Source: Parapedobacter tibetensis (GTDB taxonomy: Bacteria > Bacteroidota > Bacteroidia > Sphingobacteriales > Sphingobacteriaceae). From it: a stretch of 64,000 nucleotides of DNA. The translations under genes were made by a program, and so were the position numbers. The stretch covers positions 310,001 through 374,000 of the forward strand of contig NZ_JAMKQJ010000001.1 of NCBI RefSeq assembly GCF_024643205.1. Reading direction: 5' to 3'. The notes beneath the pieces are model-generated. The model worked only from the letters and a program-made list of their open reading frames with translations. It was not told the DNA's origin and searched no databases. Shown here piece by piece: positions 33,899-43,123 of the stretch; within the stretch, counting starts at the first letter, position 1, and each line of letters opens with the position of its first letter.

Positions 33899-35251
33899 TT
33901 AACTGTTTGCAAATTCGGGCTGCAATTCTTTTTCAGCCAAGAGCTCGTCCATCTCCACTTTCGTAACTTGTTCGTCCGCTTTGGAGAATTGGATCAGCAA
34001 GGCGGCTGAACTGATGATCGCCACGGCAATACCTAAAATGGCTAAGGCCCCGCTATATGAAAGGGACTCGATTTTAAGAAGGAATCCGGCCAGTACTGCA
34101 CCCACATTGCCTCCTGCCCCTACAATACCGGAAACTACACCGAGGGCTTTTTTATTGATGAATGGTACCACTGAGTAGGTAGCACCTTCTGCCATTTGGA
34201 CAAAGAGGCTGAACAAGATCATGGTACCGATGGCCAAGGGTAAAAAGGTCATCTGAGAAAACAGTATCAATGACAACCCCTCTACAAAAACCACACCTCC
34301 CAAAAACAATACCCTGCCTTTCAGCCCCCATTTGATCCCGATCTTGTCGCCATAAATTCCACCCAGCGATCGCGCAAAAAGATTCATCAAGCCGAAAAGA
34401 CCAGCAATCAGCCCCGCTGTTTTCAGGTCAAGCTTGAAAAAGTCATGGTAATAGATGGCGGCAATGTTATTGATGGTCAGTTCGATGCCGAAGCAGGCCC
34501 CATAGATGAGGAATAACGCCCAAACCCGCTTATCCTTGATGGCAGTCAGGAATGCACCTTTTCCTTCCTCCTTTTTCTTTCGCTTGTAATCCAAGTCGGT
34601 CTTACTCAGGTTTGCGATATTCCCTTCCGGAAAATCTGTCGTCCATTTATAATAGGCAATTCCACAAAGTATCATGGCCACACCAGGCACGACCATGGCA
34701 TATCGCCAGGCGTCCGTAGCGATAAAGCCAAGGGAAACAAACAGGGCAAAGATTATGGGCATGACCATTTGGGTGATGCCTCCCCCCAGGTTACCCCAGC
34801 CAGCAGACGTCGCATTGGCCGTTCCCACCACATTTGGGGCAAACATCACGGAGGTATGGTACTGGGTGATGACAAAGGAAGCACCGATTACCCCGATGGC
34901 TAGGCGGAAAATCAAAAAGGATTCGTAACTGGTGCTCATCCCAATGAAAATAACCGGCAGTGCACCCAACACCAACAAATACGTATAGGTAATCCGAGGG
35001 CCTATCCGGTCGACCAGCCAACCGATAAACAACCTGGCAATTACTGTAATGGCTACGGAAGCAATGATGATGTTGCCAATTTGTGATTTGCTCAGGTCAA
35101 GTTCTTCACGGACGATGGCCATCAGCGGAGCGATCCCGAACCATCCGAAAAAACAAAGGAAGAAAGCGATCCACGACAAGTGAAACGCACGCATTTGTGG
35201 AGACTTGAAATCTAATAAGTTAATCGTTGTTGCTTTTTTTGGGGATTTCAT
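33899..35251 (-). CDS. Nitrate/nitrite MFS transporter (NarK/NasA type)
   Basis: Inner-membrane nitrate uptake protein of the NNP family, about 12 helices in 450 residues from MKSPKKATTINLLDFKSPQM. NNP landmarks: FHLSWIAFFLCFFGWFGIAP in helix 1, the first nitrate-signature-like segment GWGNLGGGITQMVMPIIFAL, and the second around GIVGAGGNVGAVLAGFLL. The longer frame from 35377 adds 42 hydrophilic residues and would overlap the porin gene by 52 bases, so 35251 is preferred. The C-terminus has a short acidic tail. It lies between the outer-membrane barrel and nitrate reductase, giving an entry route for nitrate. Confidence 0.94.
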   Translation of the reverse strand: MKSPKKATTINLLDFKSPQMRAFHLSWIAFFLCFFGWFGIAPLMAIVREELDLSKSQIGNIIIASVAITVIARLFIGWLVDRIGPRITYTYLLVLGALPVIFIGMSTSYESFLIFRLAIGVIGASFVITQYHTSVMFAPNVVGTANATSAGWGNLGGGITQMVMPIIFALFVSLGFIATDAWRYAMVVPGVAMILCGIAYYKWTTDFPEGNIANLSKTDLDYKRKKKEEGKGAFLTAIKDKRVWALFLIYGACFGIELTINNIAAIYYHDFFKLDLKTAGLIAGLFGLMNLFARSLGGIYGDKIGIKWGLKGRVLFLGGVVFVEGLSLILFSQMTFLPLAIGTMILFSLFVQMAEGATYSVVPFINKKALGVVSGIVGAGGNVGAVLAGFLLKIESLSYSGALAILGIAVAIISSAALLIQFSKADEQVTKVEMDELLAEKELQPEFANS

Positions 35252-35325
35252 AGCGTTATTGATTATTGATGGATTATTTGTATCGATATCATTACGAGTT
35301 ATATCATATGATAAAGGGTTATGCG

Positions 35326-36627
35326 TTATTTGCTGGCAAAAAGCGTGGGATTGAAACGAATCATGGTCCAAGCCCAACCTTGGTAAGCTGGCGTATCCTG
35401 TTTACCTTTCAATACCTCGGCTGATTCCGTCCTGAACAGCTGGGAATAACCGATGTTTAGGGTGACGGTTTTAGCTAATTTCGCGGTCAACACCAGGTCT
35501 ACTTCTTCCCCCAGTGACCGGCTCATACGTTCGGCGGGTTGTGACGGGTCATGAATCGGTACTGCCGATTCAAAATGGTGGACATGCGCCAATAAGCTTG
35601 TGGTGCCGGATAGCTTGAAGTTGGTTTTCAGAAAGAAGTCTTTCAGTCCGGCAGTGGCGCCTGACTGACCGTGGTTATTTCCCACATAGAAATGATCCAT
35701 AAAGCCATAGAACTTATGGTTGGTGCCATATAGTGGATTGAATGCCCTGTTGGTGTTTGAGCCGGGTTCGGAACCGGTCAGGTAATCAGCTCCCAAAACT
35801 ATTGGGGTGAGCGACGTCTTGTAAGTCATGCTGGCCGACGCCAACCAAGCAGCGGTTTTCAAACCCAACGGATCCCTGCCGCCTTGGTAGTAAAGCTCCC
35901 CATCCAGGTTTATCTTATTTAGCTGCTTTTGACCCGTGAATCCAACGGTCTGCCTGAAATTCACCTTTTTGCTGGCTGCTTCAGGGTCTGGGTTTTGCCG
36001 CCCGTCATTGAACACCAATAGGGATAGAAATGATCGTTCAAATGTCCTATGCAACCAGATAAATTGCATGGTCTTATAATTGTCCATCCCCTCGTAAAGT
36101 GTGCCCGAGAGTTTACTTGGTTCAAAGGGAACGTTTTGGTTATATCCGGCACCGACATGTATTTTTGTCCCCAAAGAATCATCGTACGTCAATAATGCTG
36201 CGTCGTGGCTCCTCCCTTGTTGGGCCCAATCCAAGTCGCCCAGAAAACGGGCATTATCGTAATCCAGGGTTTGCCTGCCCACTTTAATGGCCAAGGTTGG
36301 GGATATCGCGTATGCACCCCAAGCTTCAAACATGTTAAACAGGGAAGAATCCGTTTTATAGATTTGATTGGTGCTTCCCCATACTCGCACATCCTGTGCT
36401 GAAAGACGGAAAGTAAGTTTTTCTTCTTGGAAGTGGACATTCAACCGAGATCGTTGCTCCGTAAAAAAAGCAGGTTTCTGTTCTGTTGTGTGTAGTGTCT
36501 TAAAACCATTGCGAAACTCCACCCTTGGGCGAATCTCACCGCTGATCGTCAATTGACCGAAGGATTGGGTAGCAAAAGCCGACTGAAAGAAGGCTAGGAT
36601 TAGAAAATTACGTAAAAATACGTTCAT
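35326..36627 (-). CDS. Outer-membrane beta-barrel, alginate-export (AlgE-like) family; probable nitrate porin
   Basis: 433 residues with signal peptide (MNVFLRNFLILAFFQSAFA...FGQ) and a beta-barrel domain of the alginate_export type: TISGEIRPRVEFRNGFKTL, FFTEQRSRLNVHFQEEKLTF, ALLTYDDSLGTKIHVGAGYN, and repeated aromatic/hydrophobic alternation up to NIGYSQLFRTESAEVL and a final NPTLFASK. Such barrels in Bacteroidota sit in clusters unrelated to alginate. First gene of the transporter-nitrate reductase operon, so a diffusion channel for nitrate is a reasonable inference. It has its own upstream promoter/operator region at 36666-36724. Confidence 0.88.
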   Translation of the reverse strand: MNVFLRNFLILAFFQSAFATQSFGQLTISGEIRPRVEFRNGFKTLHTTEQKPAFFTEQRSRLNVHFQEEKLTFRLSAQDVRVWGSTNQIYKTDSSLFNMFEAWGAYAISPTLAIKVGRQTLDYDNARFLGDLDWAQQGRSHDAALLTYDDSLGTKIHVGAGYNQNVPFEPSKLSGTLYEGMDNYKTMQFIWLHRTFERSFLSLLVFNDGRQNPDPEAASKKVNFRQTVGFTGQKQLNKINLDGELYYQGGRDPLGLKTAAWLASASMTYKTSLTPIVLGADYLTGSEPGSNTNRAFNPLYGTNHKFYGFMDHFYVGNNHGQSGATAGLKDFFLKTNFKLSGTTSLLAHVHHFESAVPIHDPSQPAERMSRSLGEEVDLVLTAKLAKTVTLNIGYSQLFRTESAEVLKGKQDTPAYQGWAWTMIRFNPTLFASK

Positions 36628-36665
36628 ACCGTAGTGAATTAATGATAAAATTCATATTCAACACG

Positions 36666-36724
36666 GCTAAGGTAAGAAATAAATATTTATATTTAGGTAT
36701 TTTTACTTAGTTATTTCTAAGTAA
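36666..36724 (-). promoter_or_regulatory. Promoter/operator of the porin-nitrate reductase operon
   Basis: On the minus strand the 10-mer TTACCTTAGC (36666-36675) is identical to the one in front of nirB and lies 38 bases before the ATG at 36627. Upstream, arms TTACTTAG and CTAAGTAA form a perfect 8-bp inverted repeat with a 6-base spacer (36703-36724). Further upstream are ACGTA-containing sequences (36725-36741). The arrangement is the nirB one with a different palindrome, so co-regulation by an activator is likely. Confidence 0.5.
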
Positions 36725-36748
36725 TACGTTTTTATACGTAAAAAAGTG

Positions 36749-36787
36749 CGATAAAACAAGAAAAGGCTGACATAAAGCCAACCTTTT
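36749..36787 (-). terminator. Terminator after the Gfo/Idh/MocA gene (end of PUL transcript)
   Basis: On the minus strand AAAAGGTTGGC and GTCAGCCTTTT pair over 11 positions (two G-U pairs) with a 5-nt loop, followed by a CTTGTTTTAT U-rich stretch. It begins 25 bases after the stop of the last gene of the polysaccharide operon. Confidence 0.75.
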
Positions 36788-36812
36788 CATAAAGAAATAC
36801 GTTTATTTTTTT

Positions 36813-38114
36813 CTACTTGGGGATTTTATACCCATTATGGTACTGGGCAGCGAGCAGTTTATTAGCTTTTTTGTCTGTAAACTGGGCTTTGCTGTCATCC
36901 CAATAAACCTTCTTCCCTGTACGGTAGGCAATATTGCCCATTTGCGAGAAGATGGCGATATGGGCTCCGGCGGTGATAGGCGCATTTAGCAAGGTGGGAT
37001 CCTTTGCCCGCACAGCCCCAATGAAATTGGTGGTATGCATATCCAAGCCATTGTCTTGGCTCTTTTGAAAGGGCACAGCCTCCATACGTTCCCCTTCAGG
37101 GATAACTTCCCATCCGCTGCGGTTGAGCACCAGCGTACCGTAGTTGCCGATAAACGCCACACCATGGTTACGGCCATACGGGCCTCCGTCAATGCCATTG
37201 GCATGTTCCCATTGTACTGTAAAATCGTCAAATTCATACACCGTGGTTAAGGTATCCGGTGTTTCGGCGGCATCGTCTGGATAAGCGAATTTCCCGCCTG
37301 TGGCCATGATGGACTTAGGGGTGGTAGCCTTCATTCCGATGAGTGCGAAATCGAGCATATGCACACCCCAATCGGTCATCAGCCCGCCAGCATAATCCCA
37401 AAACCAGCGGAATTCGAAATGGAAGCGATTGGGATTAAATGGACGTTGCTTGGCCGGGCCTAGCCAACGGGTATAATCCACACCTTCCGGCACCGCTTCA
37501 TCGGGCTTCACCGGGATACTTTTCATCCAACCCTGATAAGCCCAAGCCTTTACCAATCGGATTTTGCCCAGCTTGCCGGAGTGTACAAAGTCCATGGCAT
37601 CCCGAAAATGCTTTTGGCTACGTTGCCATTGCCCTACTTGTACTACCCGGCCGTATTGCGTTGCCGCTGCCACCATGGCATTACACTCCACGATGGAATT
37701 GCCTAGGGGTTTCTCTACGTATACATCTTTTCCCGCAGCACAAGCGTCTACAAGCTGCAAGCAGTGCCAATGATCGGGTGTACCTACAATAACTACATCC
37801 ACATTGGGGTCGGCCAATAAGTCTTCGTGCTTGGCATATAACGTTGGTGTAATATCGCGTTGTTTCAATTCAGCGGCACGTTTATTCAATTCGCGGCTGT
37901 CCACATCGCAGAGGGCTGTGCATTGCACGCCAGATACCTTAAGCATCGAATTGAGGTTGGCCCACCCCATGCCTTTCACACCAATAAGACCTACCTTGAT
38001 AGCCCCTTGGATATTCCCATCAAATCGGAATGCACGAGGGAATGCTGATGCCGCGCCAACTGACGCTGCCAACGTTGTCATTGTACCCAAAAACTTCCTT
38101 CTGGTTGTGTTCAT
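36813..38114 (-). CDS. Tat-exported Gfo/Idh/MocA-family oxidoreductase
   Basis: 433-residue protein with a twin-arginine signal (MNTTRRKFLGTMTTLAASVG), then a Rossmann NAD(P)-binding domain (VGLIGVKGMGWANLNSMLKV; DVVIVGTPDHWHCLQLVDAC; KDVYVEKPLGNSIVECNAMV with the conserved EKP lysine) and the alpha/beta C-terminal domain (WFWDYAGGLMTDWGVHMLDF). Exported members of this group in Bacteroidota act on sugar-derived substrates with a tightly bound cofactor. Which sugar is unknown. Last gene of the PUL, 64 bases after the GH43 remnant. Confidence 0.92.
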   Translation of the reverse strand: MNTTRRKFLGTMTTLAASVGAASAFPRAFRFDGNIQGAIKVGLIGVKGMGWANLNSMLKVSGVQCTALCDVDSRELNKRAAELKQRDITPTLYAKHEDLLADPNVDVVIVGTPDHWHCLQLVDACAAGKDVYVEKPLGNSIVECNAMVAAATQYGRVVQVGQWQRSQKHFRDAMDFVHSGKLGKIRLVKAWAYQGWMKSIPVKPDEAVPEGVDYTRWLGPAKQRPFNPNRFHFEFRWFWDYAGGLMTDWGVHMLDFALIGMKATTPKSIMATGGKFAYPDDAAETPDTLTTVYEFDDFTVQWEHANGIDGGPYGRNHGVAFIGNYGTLVLNRSGWEVIPEGERMEAVPFQKSQDNGLDMHTTNFIGAVRAKDPTLLNAPITAGAHIAIFSQMGNIAYRTGKKVYWDDSKAQFTDKKANKLLAAQYHNGYKIPK

Positions 38115-38178
38115 AATTGTATTTCATTAATGGTAATTGCCCGCCAAGATAAGAAAATTCCGTATCTTTTACCAAACG

Positions 38179-38355
38179 TCATAAGTAATAATCGTCGCCA
38201 ACACGGATGACATCTGGATCGGAATAATCTGCATGCAGGATGGGATTTCTGTAGGTACCATCCCCTTGATCGGCTACCCATACATGAGATATATGTTCTT
38301 GCGCGAGAAGCGAATTCCATATCATAACTAAAAACAGAAAAATGAGCTTCTTCAT
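38179..38355 (-). pseudogene. Truncated GH43 glycosidase, N-terminal remnant (58 codons)
   Basis: A short frame in the operon: signal peptide MKKLIFLFLVMIWNSLLAQE, then GTYRNPILHADYSDPDVIRV and GDDYYL, which is the typical first strand of GH43 beta-xylosidase/arabinofuranosidase with the catalytic-base aspartate. A TGA follows immediately and no other frame in the remaining 64 bases before the next gene continues the family, so the catalytic domain has been lost by deletion. It starts 11 bases after the heparinase-like gene, so it was once an operon member. Too short to be active. Confidence 0.85.
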
Positions 38356-38366
38356 ATCCCGTTGCG

Positions 38367-41114
38367 TTAAAAATCGACTTTGTGATACCCTTCCTGTTGA
38401 AATTCTAGGCGCTTGCCTTTTTGTGTCTCGACGGTTATTGGGCCATCACTCGCGACATAATAGGTGCCATTCTTAAATTCCAGCACAGCATTGGTTAAGT
38501 TTTTTGCTTCTATCGTGAAACCATGAGCAATTAGCCTTTTCCCATTCCCCATGAACAACGTAAAATCCTGTCCTCGCCGACTTACTACCGCATAAGTCGC
38601 CCGCAGCTCAATACCACTGTACGTTACGTCCGTTGGAGCGACGGATGAAAAAATTAGGTCCTCCCGGCCGGACTTGCTGGTGACGACCAACCCAACAAAA
38701 TCCTCAGCCGCACCGGTGGGGGCAAAGGATTCGATACGGGCAATGGAACTGCCTTCGGCTTCCGTGGTCGGTTCGAAAATCGACACAAACGGATGATTCC
38801 ACGCTTCGCCATGTTGACGGGCCGCCATGGTCAGGAACGGTGCTTTATCCACTTCATAGGGAATACCATGGTTCCCTCGGAACGATTTGGCCGGAGGCGC
38901 TTTTATCGAAAATACTTCCCGCCCTTCGCATCCCTTCATCCACAGGTTCATGTATATGTGGTTGCTATCCGGCATCGCCATTTTCCAGATCGCCCGGTAG
39001 TCACCATTGGCCTTTGCCGATTTCTTGTCCCATAGGTAATCCAGCGCAAAAAGGTGCCCTCCTGCAAATGCCATCTTTTCACTGGGCTGTAAATCCAAAG
39101 CCCTGCCTTGCATGTCCCGGATAAACAGTTCCTGTCCGAGGTTGTGGTAGAAATAGTCGTGGAACTTGTCTCCCCCACGCTGCTTTTTTGAACGGAAGAT
39201 ATCCACATAATAACCCGATGAATCGGAAGTACCGACAATGCTCAACAAGCGATTTTGGTCGCTGCGGCTTTCGGGCTCTAAGAAATACACTTCCGAATAG
39301 GTGATATTGGGATAATAGCCGTCCTTCTGTCCGGATTGCGGGTAGTGGGCTAACAAATCGAATGGATGATTGCTCAGCATTTCCGGGTATTTGGATATAC
39401 CATCCACCATCACGGTATTGTGCGCTGGGAACTGCGAATAATATTCCAGATAGGGTTTTTCGAAATAGCTAGATCCTATGCCCGACTCCGGCCCTAACAC
39501 AAAACCTTTTCCGTATAGTTCCATGGCGACACCATTGGCATGGGCGTGATTACCCAGCGAGGCGTACTGCGAAATCATCAAGCCATGTTGACGGTTGCTG
39601 TAATGGCTGCGCTGCACAAACCAACTGACATTCGGGGCATAAAATGTAGGTGTAATAAAGTCGGTAAGTTCTCCTTTGGGTACCGACGAATCTAGCAATA
39701 ACGGCTTACTGGTAAAGAATGATGCAATTTGCGGGGCGGGAGTCGAAACCGCTGTCCCTTGTCGATCGGCTTGGGGCTCAAATGTCTTGTATAACTTCGT
39801 GAAATAGGTCTCGTCTTCCCGATCGCCATATTTTTGAGCCATCCGGATCATGTCACTCATGGCTTCGGTATTGATTGAACCGTAGTAGGTGTCGCCGAAT
39901 GCCGTAATTTGATCATTGGGAAAGAGGTACTGGGGCAGCATTGCCACTGCTGTCTTCATGACCGGTGCGTACGGTAAAAGGTCTTGCTTGAAGGTATTAT
40001 CGTAGTCCCGGATAAAGTTGGTCAGGTCGCGGGTGACACCCTGCGCATAACCCGGGCATTCATTCCAAACGCCCGTATGCTCATCGTAACCATAATCCAT
40101 GAATCTGCGAAGCGACCATTGCCGGGGTGAGTCCACGTTCAGTATCTGGTTGATATAATGCTCCCTTCCCTTGCCATCACCGTAATGGGCATTGTCTTCC
40201 AGCACCATCGCCACCTTGAGGATAAACTTGGCCTGATGGAGATTCCAATTGTTCTGGGGCACGCCGTTTTTGATGGTAATGTCGACCCATTTTTTGAACG
40301 TCTCGGCATAGATCGGCAGTTTGTCCGCGTACTTAGCTTCAATAAAGGGAAATAGGAAATCGTAGAGGTACGCTAGTTCGGCAAGTACCCGTTCTTGGAT
40401 TACTTCAAAGGTAGACAATCCCACGAGCGTCTGTGCATGGCCATTGCTGAGGTCAATGGGTTCATCGCGGTAATGCATTCCCAGCATATACGTATCAAAC
40501 GGTGCGAAAGCCAATTGGGCGTAACGTTCATCACCGGTAATCCAGTATACAAACGCGGCATCCTTGCAAATACGAATAATCCCTTCGTTGACACTTTCGA
40601 TGTTCGATCCCGACACGTTGGCCTGTTCTACCCACTCCAGGGGTGAACCCGGTTTTGATGCGTTGTGAAAAAAGACGCCTTTGGTATCGTCCATATAAGG
40701 GATGATGTCTTCCAACTGGGGTCGTTTATAGGGGCTGGCCACGCCGCGTGTACTGCCGAAGCGGACTGTCGGCACAGGGGCTTCCCCCTCGGCATGGTCG
40801 TACACGCCTCCGCGGATATACACGGCCGATGCCTTGCTCTTCCAGTACATCATCAGTCGCGATAGTAGCCAATCGGGTTCTTGGGTCGTCCGTTCCAGAT
40901 AAGGATCAATGCGTTGCCGTATCCCTTGTAGTACTTGCCCTGCCCATGTCTCTTTTTTGATCAGTGCTTGCAAAACAGGCTTATCCGCCGCCGTCGCCAT
41001 CAGCCTCGGATGCCCTTGGGGCAGGCTATCGGGCAAGGGAATTTGTTGGCCGCGTGCACTAACCAATGCAAAAACGAGTAGGATCGTTGAGGCAAAATTC
41101 TTCATTCGGTTCAT
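38367..41114 (-). CDS. Secreted heparinase II/III-family polysaccharide lyase
   Basis: About 915 residues. Signal peptide (MKNFASTILLVFALVSARGQ region), an N-terminal (alpha/alpha) toroid (HPRLMATAADKPVLQALIKK; GDERYAQLAFAPFDTYMLG; VPQNNWNLHQAKFILKVAMV; HTGVWNECPGYAQGVTRDL) and a C-terminal heparinase II/III beta-sandwich with HAHANGVAMELYGKGFVLGP and FPAHNTVMVDG. Family members eliminate across uronic-acid linkages, making unsaturated oligosaccharides. Starts at 41123, 41114 and 41105 are all in frame; 41114 is a compromise. 21 bases after GH97. The substrate is presumably the PUL target polysaccharide. Confidence 0.85.
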   Translation of the reverse strand: MNRMKNFASTILLVFALVSARGQQIPLPDSLPQGHPRLMATAADKPVLQALIKKETWAGQVLQGIRQRIDPYLERTTQEPDWLLSRLMMYWKSKASAVYIRGGVYDHAEGEAPVPTVRFGSTRGVASPYKRPQLEDIIPYMDDTKGVFFHNASKPGSPLEWVEQANVSGSNIESVNEGIIRICKDAAFVYWITGDERYAQLAFAPFDTYMLGMHYRDEPIDLSNGHAQTLVGLSTFEVIQERVLAELAYLYDFLFPFIEAKYADKLPIYAETFKKWVDITIKNGVPQNNWNLHQAKFILKVAMVLEDNAHYGDGKGREHYINQILNVDSPRQWSLRRFMDYGYDEHTGVWNECPGYAQGVTRDLTNFIRDYDNTFKQDLLPYAPVMKTAVAMLPQYLFPNDQITAFGDTYYGSINTEAMSDMIRMAQKYGDREDETYFTKLYKTFEPQADRQGTAVSTPAPQIASFFTSKPLLLDSSVPKGELTDFITPTFYAPNVSWFVQRSHYSNRQHGLMISQYASLGNHAHANGVAMELYGKGFVLGPESGIGSSYFEKPYLEYYSQFPAHNTVMVDGISKYPEMLSNHPFDLLAHYPQSGQKDGYYPNITYSEVYFLEPESRSDQNRLLSIVGTSDSSGYYVDIFRSKKQRGGDKFHDYFYHNLGQELFIRDMQGRALDLQPSEKMAFAGGHLFALDYLWDKKSAKANGDYRAIWKMAMPDSNHIYMNLWMKGCEGREVFSIKAPPAKSFRGNHGIPYEVDKAPFLTMAARQHGEAWNHPFVSIFEPTTEAEGSSIARIESFAPTGAAEDFVGLVVTSKSGREDLIFSSVAPTDVTYSGIELRATYAVVSRRGQDFTLFMGNGKRLIAHGFTIEAKNLTNAVLEFKNGTYYVASDGPITVETQKGKRLEFQQEGYHKVDF

Positions 41115-41135
41115 TGTCGCCAATTTAACGATTAT

Positions 41136-43118
41136 TTAGTGTCCGTTCACCTTATTGTACTTGGTCAAATCATTCTCGCTTGCCGGTGTCAAGTACACCG
41201 CACAGCCTCCACTTGCTTTCAATTGAAATTCGAGTGTAGACTGCCGGTCAACCAGCATTCGCGTCACCTTCACTTGGGTTTTTGTAGGCACCTGCTCATC
41301 GTCAGTATAACTATGTGCTACATAAACTTGGCCCTCATCGAGAAACGACAACGGAGCTACAATATGTTGCACCTCGTTGTTACCGATAGCGCCCACAAAC
41401 CACTCTTTTCCGCTCCGACGGGCCATTGTCACATATTCACCGATTTCGCCATTCAATACCCTCGTATCGTCCCAAACGGTCTTCACCCGATCAAAAAATT
41501 CAATTTCAGGTTCACCTCCATAATTTGCCGGGCTATCGTACCAGTACAAAAACTGCAATGGACTATAATAGATAACCGAAAGCGCTAACTGATGCGCGTG
41601 CGTGGTCTTGATGCGGTTGTTGTAATAGCATATGGTGTAGTCCCCTGCCCCGGCAAGGAACCTAGTAAACGGCAGGATGGTGTTGTGTGTCGCGTCGGGC
41701 ATCTCTTCATTACCATGAATACCTTCTTGCGTCATCAGGTTCGGGTAAGTCCGGCTGAAACCCGTGGGCCGGTATTCGTCATGGATATCGACCATTAACT
41801 GGTATTCAGCGGCCTTTTTGACGGCATCGTGCAACCAAGCTGACCACCGATTAGAGCCAATCTGCACAAAACCGAATTTGACGGCCTTGATGCCCCACTT
41901 TTGGTAGATCGGAAACAATTCGTCCAGGTGGCCGGCCAGTGCACGCTGGTTGACATAAACCATAATGCCAATTCCTTGGGCTGTTGCGTAATTAATGAGC
42001 TTCTGCATCGCCAAATCACGGTTTTCGGCCACCTGAGAGGCATCGGATTCGACTTTCATCTCCGGGCCGTACCATCCGGCATCCAAGTGCACATACTGCA
42101 ATCCGTGCGCAGCCGCAAAATCCACACAGGCCCTAGCCTCTGCCATGGTAAGCCCTGATCGGATGACCTTACCGGGCTTGATCCATGAGGTGTTTTCAAT
42201 CTCATTCGGGTCATTGAGGTTCAATACAATATCGTTGTTTTCAATCAACTCACCGGGCTGCTCGGCCGCCATGATGACGCGCCAGGACGTGGAAAACGGG
42301 CTGATGGCATCCACATTATCATAGATGGAAGCCACCAGTGTATGGGGATGCTTATCGCTCAAGCGGAACTTGGTACGGGCATAATCCACCATTTGGGCTT
42401 CCAGCAATGCCACGTTCAGCCCATTGGGCAGTTTCAAGGTTAATGGGCGTTCACTTTCGTCGGCCCACCCTTCGAGCGGTTGCAATGCATACGGCCCCTG
42501 CGCCCACCGTTCGTAATACGCCTTGGTACCTGGCGCAAACGCAAACGCCGTCTGCTCCCCAACGATGTGCAGAAACAGACCGTTGCTACTTTCCGGAAAG
42601 AAATATTTAAATGCAACGCCTTCGTCATACGCCCTGAACACCATGTGCAATTCATAGCTCCTGCGTTTATCGTAACTGGTACCATGCTGGCCCTCCGTCA
42701 GGCTATTGCCTTCGCCAAATTTGGTAAACGTCAATACCAATTCGCGGTAATGGTTTTTAACCCGACTGCGTTCGCCATAAAGCGGCCCCCAGTCTTGCCG
42801 CACCTCATCGCGTACTTCAACTTGGAAGTCCAGGTTTTCGCACCATCGTGTGCTCGGGTCGTTCTCGATACCTAGTGCCGACTCAAAAAGTTGGTTTTCC
42901 ACCAAAATGCCGAGCTCAGATTCACGAACCACCTCCTTCCCCAGGTAATCCAACCGATAGTAGAGCTGCCGTTTGCCGTCACCGACTTCGCGTTGCACGA
43001 TGTTCAGGTCGTAAGCATTATCTGGCGATCGCAACTGCCAAGTTCCCAAATCTTTCGCCAGCACCGCATAGCTGACAACCGATAAGCAAGCAAAAATCAA
43101 TATTTTCTTTATCATCAT
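41136..43118 (-). CDS. Glycoside hydrolase family 97
   Basis: 660-residue exported alpha-glycosidase (signal peptide MIKKILIFACLSVVSYAVLA). GH97 plan: N-terminal beta-super-sandwich (LGTWQLRSPDNAYDLNIVQR ... HMVFRAYDEGVAFKYFFPES), central (beta/alpha)8 barrel (GLQYVHLDAGWYGPEM; YATAQGIGIMVYVNQRALAG; DIHDEYRPTGFSRTYPNLMT; QEGIHGNEEMPDATHNTILPF) and C-terminal beta domain. GH97 contains alpha-glucosidases and alpha-galactosidases; the aspartate in HLDAGWYG resembles the retaining alpha-galactosidase type, but the call is tentative. The mobile element ends 5 bases ahead of the ATG, so expression signals of this gene may lie inside the element. Confidence 0.9.
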   Translation of the reverse strand: MMIKKILIFACLSVVSYAVLAKDLGTWQLRSPDNAYDLNIVQREVGDGKRQLYYRLDYLGKEVVRESELGILVENQLFESALGIENDPSTRWCENLDFQVEVRDEVRQDWGPLYGERSRVKNHYRELVLTFTKFGEGNSLTEGQHGTSYDKRRSYELHMVFRAYDEGVAFKYFFPESSNGLFLHIVGEQTAFAFAPGTKAYYERWAQGPYALQPLEGWADESERPLTLKLPNGLNVALLEAQMVDYARTKFRLSDKHPHTLVASIYDNVDAISPFSTSWRVIMAAEQPGELIENNDIVLNLNDPNEIENTSWIKPGKVIRSGLTMAEARACVDFAAAHGLQYVHLDAGWYGPEMKVESDASQVAENRDLAMQKLINYATAQGIGIMVYVNQRALAGHLDELFPIYQKWGIKAVKFGFVQIGSNRWSAWLHDAVKKAAEYQLMVDIHDEYRPTGFSRTYPNLMTQEGIHGNEEMPDATHNTILPFTRFLAGAGDYTICYYNNRIKTTHAHQLALSVIYYSPLQFLYWYDSPANYGGEPEIEFFDRVKTVWDDTRVLNGEIGEYVTMARRSGKEWFVGAIGNNEVQHIVAPLSFLDEGQVYVAHSYTDDEQVPTKTQVKVTRMLVDRQSTLEFQLKASGGCAVYLTPASENDLTKYNKVNGH

Positions 43119-43123
43119 GTTCA

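Noticed and set aside
35326..36627. Alginate export as the role of the outer-membrane barrel
   Set aside because: No alginate synthesis genes are present, and the gene heads the nitrate uptake operon; the family name reflects fold only.
38111..38320. Open frame of 69 codons between the Gfo/Idh gene and the heparinase-like gene
   Set aside because: It is out of frame with the GH43 remnant (38179-38355), which carries recognisable family sequence; the longer frame does not.
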